From an uncultured Bacteroides sp. (GTDB lineage: Bacteria > Bacteroidota > Bacteroidia > Bacteroidales > Bacteroidaceae), in NCBI GenBank assembly GCA_900551645.1, contig URWP01000114.1, forward strand, positions 1 to 8,462: a stretch of 8,462 nucleotides of DNA, given 5' to 3'. Both the position numbers and the translations under genes were made by a program. Below, piece after piece: positions 1 through 6,268 of this stretch. Position 1 is the stretch's first letter, and every line of letters begins with the position of its first letter. Under the pieces are notes generated by a model. That model searched no databases and was not told the DNA's origin. It saw only the letters and a list, made by a program, of their open reading frames with translations.

Positions 1-710
1 TCGCCTATACCCCCAATGACCTCTATCGGCTGAAACAAAACGGGAAAAAAGCCATTATGTTAGGAATCGAAAACGGTTATGCTATCGGAAAAGACATCCG
101 AAACGTAGCCCGCTTCCGAGACAGAGGAGTAGTATACATGACTCTTTGCCATAACGGTAACAACGATATCTGCGGGTCAGCCCGCTACAACGATACCCAT
201 GAAGGAGTCAGCAAATTCGGTGAACAGGTTATCCGGGAAATGAACCGCGTAGGTATGATGATAGACCTCTCCCACGCAGGCGAAGAAAGTTTCTACGATA
301 CCCTTGCCATCAGTCAGGAACCGGTGGTCTGCTCCCATTCGTCATGCAGAGCCTTATGCGACCATCCACGAAACCTGACCGATGACCAGTTGAAAGCCAT
401 TGCCCGACAAGGAGGAGTGGTACAGGTCTGTCTATACGGAGGCTTTTTACGGAAAGAAGGAACAGCTACCATCTGTGATGCTATCGAACATTTGAACCAC
501 ATGGTCAGTCTGATAGGAATCGAACACGTAGGAATCGGAACAGACTTCGACGGTGACGGAGGCATTATCGGTTGTAATGACTCGTCGGAACTGATAAACT
601 TCACCCGACGTCTGTTATTGGAACGATACGACGAAAATGCTATCCGGCTCATCTGGGGAGGCAATTTCCTGCGGATAATGGAAGAAGTACAACGACACGG
701 AAAACGCTGA
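1..710 (+). CDS. Membrane (renal-type) dipeptidase, peptidase family M19, 5'-truncated by window start
   Basis: This is a zinc metallo-dipeptidase that hydrolyses a broad range of dipeptides. The frame is open from the first bases (first whole codon at base 3, reading AYTPNDLYRLKQ), so the ATG at 57 is internal and the N-terminal part with the HxD zinc motif lies outside the window. Family landmarks are visible, numbered from the internal Met at base 57. They are the bridging Glu5 in GIENGYAI, His73 in MMIDLSHAG, His94 in VCSHSSC, the DFDGDGG motif at about 163-169, and the typical GGNFLRIMEEV ending. Glu5, His73 and His94 match human dipeptidase Glu125, His198 and His219. All visible metal ligands are present, so the enzyme should be active. 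Signal peptide and localisation cannot be judged from this fragment. The family assignment is secure; the exact substrate is not. Confidence 0.93.
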   Translation, partial: AYTPNDLYRLKQNGKKAIMLGIENGYAIGKDIRNVARFRDRGVVYMTLCHNGNNDICGSARYNDTHEGVSKFGEQVIREMNRVGMMIDLSHAGEESFYDTLAISQEPVVCSHSSCRALCDHPRNLTDDQLKAIARQGGVVQVCLYGGFLRKEGTATICDAIEHLNHMVSLIGIEHVGIGTDFDGDGGIIGCNDSSELINFTRRLLLERYDENAIRLIWGGNFLRIMEEVQRHGKR

Positions 711-719
711 AACAAAAGG

Positions 720-772
720 CTTCCGCTTCCGGAATACTGATATTGCCAGTGGACGGAGAGCGGAAGTTTTTT
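720..772 (+). terminator. Probable intrinsic terminator after the M19 dipeptidase
   Basis: CTTCCGCT (720-727) pairs perfectly with AGCGGAAG (759-766) and is followed directly by six T (767-772). The 31-nt interior can fold further: ACTG 736-739 with CAGT 747-750. It starts 10 nt after the dipeptidase stop codon. The long interior makes it less certain than a compact hairpin. Confidence 0.6.
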
Positions 773-807
773 ATGTCCGTCTGTATCGGCTATTCCTATG
801 AATTGAT

Positions 808-815
808 TACCTTTG
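808..815 (+). promoter_or_regulatory. Bacteroides-type -7 promoter element for the M28 cyclase-like gene
   Basis: TACCTTTG is a perfect match to the Bacteroides -7 consensus TAnnTTTG. It lies 27 nt before the ATG at 843 and just after the preceding terminator. I see no clear -33 TTTG at the expected 19-21 nt spacing. Transcription would start near 820-824 and give a short leader without a Shine-Dalgarno sequence, which is normal in this phylum. Confidence 0.6.
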
Positions 816-842
816 CATCCGAAGCTTTTTAAATTTCTATGT

Positions 843-1850
843 ATGAAACTATTCAGAAATACATTCACCGTTACCGCACTTCTGGCAGGAACTGCATTGC
901 TATCCTGCGGAAGCAGTCCGAAAAATCAGACACAGACCGAAGAGACAACGGCTGAAGCCGCAGAAGTACAAGTGCCAATATTCAATGCAGACAGTGCTTT
1001 TGCCTACGTCAAGGCTCAAACTGACTTCGGCCCACGGGTTCCGAACACTGCCGCTCACCGCGCCTGCGGAGACTATCTGGCCGGACAATTGGAGAAATTC
1101 GGCGCAAAAGTCTACAACCAACAGACCGATCTGATGGCTTACGACGGAACGCTGTTAAAAGCCCGAAACATCATTGGCGCCTATAACCCGGAAAGCAAGA
1201 AACGGGTTATGCTTTGCGCACACTGGGACTGCCGTCCATATGCAGACCAGGACGAAGCGACCAACCATAAAAAACCGATTGACGGTGCCAACGACGGAGC
1301 CAGCGGTGTGGGTGTATTGCTGGAAATCGCCCGTCAACTGCAGCAACAGGCTCCTGCCATCGGTATAGACATCATCTTCTTCGATGCGGAAGACTACGGT
1401 ACCCCCGATTTTTATGAAGGCCAACGCAAACCTGACACCTGGTGCCTGGGTTCTCAATACTGGGGGCGCATCCCTCACGTGCCCGATTATAAGGCACGTT
1501 TTGGTATTTTGCTGGATATGGTAGGAGGCAAAAACGCTACCTTCATGTACGAAAGATACTCCAAACGTACCGCCAACAATGCCATGAAGAAAATCTGGAA
1601 CATGGCCGAAAAACTGGGATACAACAATTATTTCATCAAGAAAGACGGAGGCGAGGTCACCGATGATCATATCTATGTCAATCTATTCCGGCAGATACCT
1701 TGCGTAGACATCATCCATTACGACATGCAGAGTGATACCGGATTCAATCCGACCTGGCATACTCTGGACGACACTATCGAGAACATCGACAAAGCCACTC
1801 TACAGGCTGTAGGACAAACGGTAATGGGAGTCATCTACAATGAAAAATAA
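843..1850 (+). CDS. M28-family lipoprotein, glutaminyl-peptide cyclotransferase-like
   Basis: This 335-residue protein has a lipoprotein signal peptide with lipobox LLSC (Cys22), a polar linker to about residue 45, and one M28 zinc-hydrolase domain. Visible motifs are AHWDCRP (His127, Asp129), DGANDGASG (zinc Asp151), FFDAEDYG (Glu183 and Asp184), LLDMVGG (Asp225), DDHIY (Asp274-Asp275-His276) and TWHTLDD (His306). This order, especially DDH followed by WHTLDD, fits animal-type (type II) glutaminyl cyclases, which turn N-terminal Gln into pyroglutamate, better than classical aminopeptidases. Databases may still call such proteins leucine aminopeptidase. The start is the ATG at 843, because it leads straight into the signal peptide; the TTG at 813 would add ten residues and overlap the -7 promoter box. 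No acidic residues follow the lipid Cys closely (CGSSPK), so a surface-export signal is not evident and a periplasm-facing anchor is likely. sufE follows after 29 nt and is probably co-transcribed. Confidence 0.88.
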   Translation: MKLFRNTFTVTALLAGTALLSCGSSPKNQTQTEETTAEAAEVQVPIFNADSAFAYVKAQTDFGPRVPNTAAHRACGDYLAGQLEKFGAKVYNQQTDLMAYDGTLLKARNIIGAYNPESKKRVMLCAHWDCRPYADQDEATNHKKPIDGANDGASGVGVLLEIARQLQQQAPAIGIDIIFFDAEDYGTPDFYEGQRKPDTWCLGSQYWGRIPHVPDYKARFGILLDMVGGKNATFMYERYSKRTANNAMKKIWNMAEKLGYNNYFIKKDGGEVTDDHIYVNLFRQIPCVDIIHYDMQSDTGFNPTWHTLDDTIENIDKATLQAVGQTVMGVIYNEK

Positions 1851-1879
1851 TTCAAGCAATTCATTATATAAAAAACATC

Positions 1880-2314
1880 ATGAAAACAATCAATGAACTC
1901 CAGGACGAAGTCATCGAAGAATTCAGCGACTTCGACGATTGGATGGACAAGTACCAACTGCTGATAGATTTGGGCAATGAACAGAAACCTCTCGACCCGC
2001 AATACAAGACCGAACAAAACCTGATAGACGGATGCCAGAGCCGTGTATGGCTACAGGCAGACTTGGACAATGACGGAAAAATTATTTTCCAGGCAGAAAG
2101 CGATGCCTTGATAGTAAAAGGTATCATCACATTACTGATAAAGGTAGTGTCCGGTCATACTCCTGACGAAATCCTGAATTCAGACCTTTACTTCATCGAA
2201 AAAATCGGGCTGAAGGAACACTTGTCACCCACCCGTAGCAACGGACTGCTGGCCATGGTCAAGCAGATGCGTATGTACGCCTTGGCTTTCAAAGCCAAAC
2301 AGCAAGAACAATAA
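1880..2314 (+). CDS. sufE: SufE-family cysteine desulfuration protein
   Basis: This cytosolic sulfur-acceptor protein has 144 residues, close to the usual SufE length. It takes persulfide sulfur from the cysteine desulfurase SufS onto its own Cys and passes it to the SufBCD scaffold for Fe-S cluster assembly. The signature GCQSRVW contains the acceptor Cys52. The downstream SPTRSNGLLAMV segment (about 126-137) is the conserved family helix. It lies 29 nt after the cyclase-like gene, with no promoter or terminator between, so it probably relies on that promoter. No sufS, sufB, sufC or sufD is in the window, so it is encoded apart from the rest of the system, as is common in this phylum. Confidence 0.92.
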   Translation: MKTINELQDEVIEEFSDFDDWMDKYQLLIDLGNEQKPLDPQYKTEQNLIDGCQSRVWLQADLDNDGKIIFQAESDALIVKGIITLLIKVVSGHTPDEILNSDLYFIEKIGLKEHLSPTRSNGLLAMVKQMRMYALAFKAKQQEQ

Positions 2315-2333
2315 TCCGATTAGAAAATAAGAT

Positions 2334-2375
2334 AACGGACCAATCTGAACAATCCCTGTTTCAAATTGGTCCGTT
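2334..2375. terminator. Shared bidirectional terminator between sufE and the PG_1098-like methyltransferase
   Basis: AACGGACCAAT (2334-2344) and ATTGGTCCGTT (2365-2375) form a perfect 11-bp stem. The interior extends it through TGAACA (2346-2351) and TGTTTCA (2357-2363) with one bulge, leaving the loop ATCCC. It starts 20 nt after the sufE stop and 26 nt beyond the stop of the converging minus-strand gene. The minus-strand exit is T-rich (ATCTTATTTTCT). The plus-strand exit is a weaker GTTTATGTTT. Confidence 0.8.
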
Positions 2376-2400
2376 GTTTATGTTTCGGAAAACACTTTAC

Positions 2401-3600
2401 TCATGCCTTTATACATTTTATCAACACTTTTTGTCCCCCATGTAGGGTCGTAGCAAACAGATACAAGTCTCCCCCCTCCTTTAACTTCAGTTTCTTACGT
2501 AATTCCACCACCGATGTCGGGAAATTACGGACTGTCAGGTTGGCCTTCTCTATACCTTGCAGGAACTGTTTCAAATTCTTCTTTCCGAAATCAGACACTT
2601 CCAATACTCTGAACCGACGACCTGGGAAATCCACTTCATGAAAAGAAGTATACAGATGACTGTTTGCTTGCAGTTTCCGGACTCCATAACGCTCAGACAG
2701 CAACCGATAGGGGCCGGCTTTCAATAAGGAAGATCCCGGTTCATACAGGTAATCTTCTACCTCTTCAGCCCAGGTACATGCAGCATTCTTTTCCTCAGAG
2801 AGCGTAAAGCTGAAAGGAGTTGTCAACAAGTTATTAACAGCCTGTTCACAAAACACTCTCACCTCATTATCAGATGAATAAGTATTATCTGAAGGCTTTT
2901 TCAACACAGCTATCAACTCTTTACACTCGTTATTAACAGCCACAATGTGAATTTCCCGCAGGTATTTCAACTCACGTAACGCTGTTCCTATATCCAACAT
3001 CGGAGACAATTTGACCAACACATACTTCCCATTTTCTACCAGCAATGATTCTAAGGCACACACATCAGGTTCACAATCCGAAATGGCTACTGTTTTGCCT
3101 CCGTGACTGTCCCTGCGGGCCGGGTCCAGGAAAAGACAGTCTACAGGTTCCATTTGCCGCAAATACTCCACTCCGTCAGCCTGACACACCTGAATACGAG
3201 ACAATCCTAACAACGGAAAATTATGACGGGCCAAATCACACAAAATTTCTTGTTTTTCCACATAAATTACCCGGTTAAAGTTCCGGGCCATAAACGAGCA
3301 GTCCACTCCGAAGCCTGCAGTCAGATCGGCCAATGATTCTCCACTCACCAGCGAAGCTTTGTACCGGGCAGTCACCTCCGACGAGCATTGTTCCATCGAC
3401 AAATGCCGAGGGTACAGAATACCTTCCGTCCGTGCCCATAACGGGACTTTCTTTTCTGCTATCTGCCAACCGGCAATCTGGACTACAGCTTCAGCCATAT
3501 CCACCTGCGGATACTTATTGGCCTGCAAAGCCAATGCACGGACATCATCCTGACGATGTTCGCGAATAAAAGTCTGTGTTTCGGGAGAAATCTGATTCAT
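2401..3600 (-). CDS. Class I SAM-dependent methyltransferase with THUMP-like C-terminus (PG_1098-like)
   Basis: This cytosolic protein of 399 residues is conserved in Bacteroidetes. A helical N-terminal part (about 1-80) is followed by a Rossmann methyltransferase domain. SAM-binding motif I is LADLTAGFGVDCSFMA (90-105), the motif II acidic residue is Glu115 in VIYVEKQ, and FLDPARRD (157-164) sits at motif IV. The C-terminal part (about 240-399) fits the ferredoxin-like and THUMP-like domains that, as I recall, Pfam defines from Porphyromonas gingivalis PG_1098; it ends in a GGDLYLFATTL segment. THUMP-type domains suggest an RNA substrate, but neither the target nor the methylated base can be read from sequence. 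The gene begins 29 nt after the VanX-like gene, so they are probably co-transcribed. The family call is firm; the function is inferred. Confidence 0.85.
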   Translation of the reverse strand: MNQISPETQTFIREHRQDDVRALALQANKYPQVDMAEAVVQIAGWQIAEKKVPLWARTEGILYPRHLSMEQCSSEVTARYKASLVSGESLADLTAGFGVDCSFMARNFNRVIYVEKQEILCDLARHNFPLLGLSRIQVCQADGVEYLRQMEPVDCLFLDPARRDSHGGKTVAISDCEPDVCALESLLVENGKYVLVKLSPMLDIGTALRELKYLREIHIVAVNNECKELIAVLKKPSDNTYSSDNEVRVFCEQAVNNLLTTPFSFTLSEEKNAACTWAEEVEDYLYEPGSSLLKAGPYRLLSERYGVRKLQANSHLYTSFHEVDFPGRRFRVLEVSDFGKKNLKQFLQGIEKANLTVRNFPTSVVELRKKLKLKEGGDLYLFATTLHGGQKVLIKCIKA

Positions 3601-3629
3601 ACATTCATCAATTAAGAAATCAATTGTTT

Positions 3630-4298
3630 CTAAGGAACAGGTTGATAAGAAGCCTTGGCTTCGGCACGGGACTTGAAATTAAAATGCCACCATTCACTCC
3701 GTAAGGTTTTGAAACCTGCTTCACGCATCACCCTCCGTAAAAGCAACCGGTTCCTATAAGCCTTTTGGGAGAGTTTTCCGGAAGCTACCCGCTGCGCCTC
3801 ATCATCAATATGTGCTTCCTTTCCCAAATGGTCTACTCGTGTCCCCATCGGAATAGAGTCACCATGAGCATCTACGATACTCACATCAACAGCCAACCCA
3901 TAATTGTGAAGTCCGCCGCCATTGGCAGGATTAGAGACATAATTTTTTCGGGAAGTCCCTGCTACCGTATTCCACATCTGTTGCTGTACAGACATCGGAC
4001 GGGTAGCATCGTATACACAGAGGGAATAATCCGGATACAGACGCTTCAAGACCTGCTGGGCCTTTACCAGTGCCCGGGCCGTTTCAGGCAACAGATAAGC
4101 CCGGTTCAACTCCCGGTAAAGTACTTTCCCTACAAAATTATCCGGCCGGGCATACATCAGTCGTACCTGAATGGTAGAATCCAACTGACAGACATCTATC
4201 AACCCTCTTCTCTCCAGCTGTCGCTCCAACGGTGTCTGTGACACCAATCCGCAAACCGACACCAGCATAAGTGCCACAAAACTGAATCTCCTATTCAT
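3630..4298 (-). CDS. D-alanyl-D-alanine dipeptidase, M15D (VanX/DdpX family), exported
   Basis: This zinc dipeptidase is predicted to cleave D-Ala-D-Ala in the periplasm. Its 222 residues include an N-terminal signal peptide (hydrophobic about 6-19). The M15D catalytic set is complete: Arg100 in YDATRP, His131 and Asp138 in GGLHNYGLAVDVS, and Glu202 and His205 in SEWWHFNF. These correspond to Arg71, His116, Asp123, Glu181 and His184 of VanX. The most likely signal-peptidase cut is after GLVS, leaving Gln21 as the new N-terminus. Cys16 is not in a good lipobox (Val at -1), so I favour a soluble periplasmic protein. No vanH, vanA or vanS/vanR genes are nearby, so peptidoglycan or dipeptide turnover is more likely than glycopeptide resistance. 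It sits between the thioredoxin gene (116 nt upstream) and the methyltransferase gene (29 nt downstream). Confidence 0.9.
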   Translation of the reverse strand: MNRRFSFVALMLVSVCGLVSQTPLERQLERRGLIDVCQLDSTIQVRLMYARPDNFVGKVLYRELNRAYLLPETARALVKAQQVLKRLYPDYSLCVYDATRPMSVQQQMWNTVAGTSRKNYVSNPANGGGLHNYGLAVDVSIVDAHGDSIPMGTRVDHLGKEAHIDDEAQRVASGKLSQKAYRNRLLLRRVMREAGFKTLRSEWWHFNFKSRAEAKASYQPVP

Positions 4299-4397
4299 TT
4301 TTATGCTATCAATACAACGGAAAGACAGCCTCTTCCGGAATCTTCCTCTTCCCTATTCGCATGGAAGACAGGTATCCGCAAGAAGCTGTCCACTCAA

Positions 4398-4411
4398 CCG
4401 GAAATTTCCGG
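4398..4411. repeat. Perfect 14-bp palindrome after the thioredoxin gene
   Basis: CCGGAAATTTCCGG equals its own reverse complement and begins 3 nt past the thioredoxin stop, in the 116-nt gap before the VanX-like gene. It has no loop and no T-run on the minus strand, so it is not a classical terminator. It could be a binding site for a dimeric protein or an RNA processing or stability element. Confidence 0.6.
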
Positions 4412-4414
4412 GAA

Positions 4415-4879
4415 TTACTTGCTATCCAACAGAAACTCATCAATGACTTTCTTCAATTCCTCCTTTGGAAGAGCTCCCTGAGCCACTTGAGGCTTTCCCT
4501 GCCGAGGAATGAACAGAATAGTAGGAATACTTCGGATACCGAATGCAGCAGCCAATCCTTGTTCCTTATCAGTATCGATCTTATAGATAACAATCTTTCC
4601 ATCATACTCTTTGGCCAATTCTTCCAGAACCGGTGCTACCTGCCGACAAGGGCCACACCACGTAGCATAAAAATCTACGATAGCCGGTTTATCTCCGGCA
4701 AATACCCATTCATCCGGATTTTTCTTATAATCATAGACCTTCTGTAGAAACTCAGCCTCGGTCAGATGTATTACCTTACTCTCTTCAGCCTGCACTGCTT
4801 CTACCGATGATTTCGGTGTATGGCTACAGGCTGCTGAAACCGTAAACACTGTCAGCAACAAAAAAAGAATTTTCTTCAT
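4415..4879 (-). CDS. Periplasmic thioredoxin, lipoprotein (TrxP-like)
   Basis: This thiol-disulfide oxidoreductase has 154 residues. The lipoprotein signal peptide ends in SAAC (lipid Cys18), a short linker follows, and one thioredoxin fold occupies about 36-150. The active site is FYATWCGPCRQ (Cys75 and Cys78), with the cis-proline Pro119 in RSIPT and the buried Asp69 in IVDFYA. WCGPC is the reducing-type thioredoxin motif rather than that of DsbA. It resembles the Bacteroides fragilis TrxP group, which was proposed to act in periplasmic disulfide chemistry. No acidic residues follow the lipid Cys closely (CSHTPK), so a periplasm-facing anchor is likely. It has a well-formed promoter upstream at 4931-4962 and is probably the first gene of the minus-strand cluster with the VanX-like and methyltransferase genes. 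Confidence 0.92.
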   Translation of the reverse strand: MKKILFLLLTVFTVSAACSHTPKSSVEAVQAEESKVIHLTEAEFLQKVYDYKKNPDEWVFAGDKPAIVDFYATWCGPCRQVAPVLEELAKEYDGKIVIYKIDTDKEQGLAAAFGIRSIPTILFIPRQGKPQVAQGALPKEELKKVIDEFLLDSK

Positions 4880-4930
4880 GGTTCTTCAAAAATTAATTGT
4901 TGTACAATTTATTTCCTATGGAAAATTTCT

Positions 4931-4962
4931 CAAAAGTAAAACTTTGGATGCATCCAACCAAA
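4931..4962 (-). promoter_or_regulatory. Bacteroides-type promoter of the thioredoxin gene
   Basis: On the minus strand, TTTG (4962-4959) and TACTTTTG (4938-4931) are separated by 20 nt, a full match to the Bacteroides -33/-7 layout. The predicted transcript starts near 4925 and has a leader of about 45 nt before the ATG at 4879. The -7 element lies 52 nt from the start codon. No riboswitch-like structure is apparent in the leader. Confidence 0.75.
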
Positions 4963-5097
4963 TCTACCAATGATTTTGATTAAATTATAACATCTATTGA
5001 CAAAAAGTATATCCCAATCAAGTAATTCATCGGTCTTCATCATGCCACTCTGTAAATAAGTCACAGTACATCCTCCGACCGATTCATGGAAAAATAT

Positions 5098-5105
5098 TAA
5101 CTTTG
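5098..5105 (+). promoter_or_regulatory. Bacteroides-type -7 element for the DUF6198 membrane protein
   Basis: TAACTTTG matches TAnnTTTG exactly and lies 19 nt before the ATG at 5125, which implies a leader of only about 13 nt. No clear -33 TTTG is present at the expected spacing. The leader is A-rich and has no Shine-Dalgarno sequence. Confidence 0.6.
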
Positions 5106-5124
5106 CGCCCAAAATAAAAACAGA

Positions 5125-5874
5125 ATGAAAATAAATATTCAACAGACCAGAAAACAAAAGATAATCTCATTTATCTGGCAACACTTCCTGCTTCTCCTGT
5201 CGTTAAATCTGATGACATTGGGAGTAGCACTATGTGTACGTTCAAATTTGGGAAGTAGCGTCATATCATCCTTACCTTATGTACTGTCATTGGCTGGTCC
5301 TGTCAGTTTTATCCCGGAATGGACAATCGGGAATTATACCATTTTCATGAATTTCGTATTTGTAATATGCCAAATAATCATTCTCAGAAAAGAATTCGAA
5401 CTGGTCCAGCTTTTTCAACTTGTGATCGGTTTTGTTTTTGGATGGTTGATTGACCTGAACATGTGGCTGACCAGCTTCTTGCCATGTAATACATTGACAA
5501 TACAGGTTTTGACTCAACTGGCAGGATGTACAATCATGGGAATCGGTATTGCATTTGAAATCAAATGCGGTTCGGTAACAATGCCCGGTGAGGGAATCTC
5601 CATAGCAGTGAGTCAGGCTGGCAAATTACCTTTCCCGAAAGCTAAAATTATAGTAGATACTACATTGGTAATACTTGCAATAGTAGCAAGCTACTGGTTC
5701 TTCGGCAAATGGATATGGAGTGCCGTGGGAGTAGGTACCATGTTTGCTATGGTATACGTCGGACTTGTGGTCAAATATGTAACTCAACGCATCAAATGGT
5801 TTGACCGCGTCCTTGCATACATTCCCGGATTCCGCCGATACCTGTTTGGCTTAATCCGCTTTATTACAAAATAA
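5125..5874 (+). CDS. Multi-pass inner-membrane protein, YczE/YyaS/YitT-like (DUF6198)
   Basis: This integral membrane protein of 249 residues has unknown function. About six hydrophobic helices can be placed, at roughly 21-38, 70-88, 96-118, 126-146, 174-193 and 198-219. The N-terminus is basic (KINIQQTRKQK) and the C-terminus is basic and probably cytosolic. The segment VRSNLGSSVISSLPYVLS (38-55) after helix 1 and GSVTMPGEGISIAVSQ (149-164) after helix 4 are the conserved-looking polar loops. They fit the pseudo-repeated halves of the YczE/YitT type, placed here in DUF6198 from memory of that family. It is a single-gene unit with its own promoter and a downstream shared terminator. Transport of a small solute is plausible but unproven. 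Confidence 0.75.
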   Translation: MKINIQQTRKQKIISFIWQHFLLLLSLNLMTLGVALCVRSNLGSSVISSLPYVLSLAGPVSFIPEWTIGNYTIFMNFVFVICQIIILRKEFELVQLFQLVIGFVFGWLIDLNMWLTSFLPCNTLTIQVLTQLAGCTIMGIGIAFEIKCGSVTMPGEGISIAVSQAGKLPFPKAKIIVDTTLVILAIVASYWFFGKWIWSAVGVGTMFAMVYVGLVVKYVTQRIKWFDRVLAYIPGFRRYLFGLIRFITK

Positions 5875-5909
5875 TCAACGCCGAAATTATAGTCTCTCTA
5901 AAAATGACA

Positions 5910-5939
5910 GTGGGACGGACAAATATTTGCCCATCCCAC
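5910..5939. terminator. Shared terminator between the DUF6198 and DUF2795 genes
   Basis: GTGGGA (5910-5915) pairs with TCCCAC (5934-5939). Two mismatches interrupt a continuation through GG/CC and CAAA/TTTG around a TA turn, so nearly the whole 30 nt folds. T-rich sequence follows on both strands: GATATTTTAC on plus and TCATTTTTAGAG on minus. It lies 35 nt past the plus-strand stop and 33 nt beyond the minus-strand stop. Confidence 0.75.
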
Positions 5940-5972
5940 CGATATTTTACAATTTATTGATTCTAAAGGCTA

Positions 5973-6194
5973 TTAATATTCTTCCTCGTTGAAGAAGAAA
6001 TCTTCCTTGCTCGGATAATCCGGCCAGATATCCTCGATACTTTCATAGATTTCACCTTCGTCCTCCATTTCCTGCAAGTTTTCGATTACTTCCAACGGAG
6101 CACCTGAACGCATAGCATAATCAATCAATTCGTCTTTAGTTGCTGGCCAAGGAGCATCTTCCAGCTTTGAGGCCAATTCCAATGTCCAATACAT
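5973..6194 (-). CDS. Small acidic DUF2795-family protein
   Basis: The product is 73 residues with about one third Asp or Glu and no signal peptide or membrane segment, so it is probably cytosolic. The segment WPATKDELIDYAMRSGAPLE (about 16-35), followed by a run to IYESIEDIW, has the pattern of DUF2795. In that family a short 'P-A-T-K-E-E-L' helix precedes an Ala-rich helix and a Tyr-x-Ser motif. The tail is very acidic (FFFNEEEY). No biochemical role is established that I know of. It lies 64 nt downstream of the PduO-type gene, with its own promoter, and ends at a strong terminator. Although short, it is credible because of the promoter, the terminator and the family resemblance. Confidence 0.85.
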   Translation of the reverse strand: MYWTLELASKLEDAPWPATKDELIDYAMRSGAPLEVIENLQEMEDEGEIYESIEDIWPDYPSKEDFFFNEEEY

Positions 6195-6238
6195 AGTATC
6201 TAATTTTAGAAGTTCTACATTTTGCTATTTCGAAGCCA

Positions 6239-6268
6239 CAAAAGTATAACAAATTCTTTCATTCACAA
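6239..6268 (-). promoter_or_regulatory. Bacteroides-type promoter of the DUF2795 gene, overlapping the 3' end of the adenosyltransferase gene
   Basis: On the minus strand, TTG (6268-6266) and TACTTTTG (6246-6239) are 19 nt apart. The -33 element falls inside the last codons of the adenosyltransferase gene. The predicted start near 6232 gives a leader of about 38 nt, so the small gene can be expressed independently of its upstream neighbours. Confidence 0.7.

Noticed and set aside
57..59. ATG at 57 as the start of the dipeptidase
   Set aside because: The same frame is open back to the window edge and encodes conserved-looking family sequence, and the HxD zinc motif would be missing. The gene is truncated by the window, not short.
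813..842. TTG at 813 as the start of the M28 protein
   Set aside because: It would overlap the -7 promoter box and put ten residues in front of a good lipoprotein signal peptide that begins at the ATG at 843.
314..868. 184-codon minus-strand open frame opposite the dipeptidase
   Set aside because: It is antisense to conserved dipeptidase codons, crosses the terminator and promoter, and has no recognisable domain.
1155..1670. 171-codon minus-strand open frame opposite the M28 gene
   Set aside because: It mirrors conserved zinc-site codons and has no domain or promoter; it is a shadow of the real gene.
3765..4241. 158-codon plus-strand open frame opposite the VanX-like gene
   Set aside because: It is antisense to a gene with a complete catalytic set, and its translation has no recognisable family features.
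3630..4298. Vancomycin-resistance gene
   Set aside because: No ligase, dehydrogenase or sensor/regulator genes are nearby, and the protein is exported, whereas VanX acts in the cytosol on newly made D-Ala-D-Ala.
4367..4390. GACAG/CTGTC inverted repeat after the thioredoxin gene as a terminator
   Set aside because: It has only 5-bp arms, a 14-nt loop and no T-run on the minus strand.
4361..4747. 128-codon plus-strand open frame opposite the thioredoxin gene
   Set aside because: It is antisense to the WCGPC-containing gene and has no promoter box or domain.
5001..5009. Second minus-strand promoter (TACTTTTTG)
   Set aside because: The spacing between TA and TTTG is one nucleotide too long for TAnnTTTG, and a perfect promoter for the same gene lies nearer at 4931-4962.
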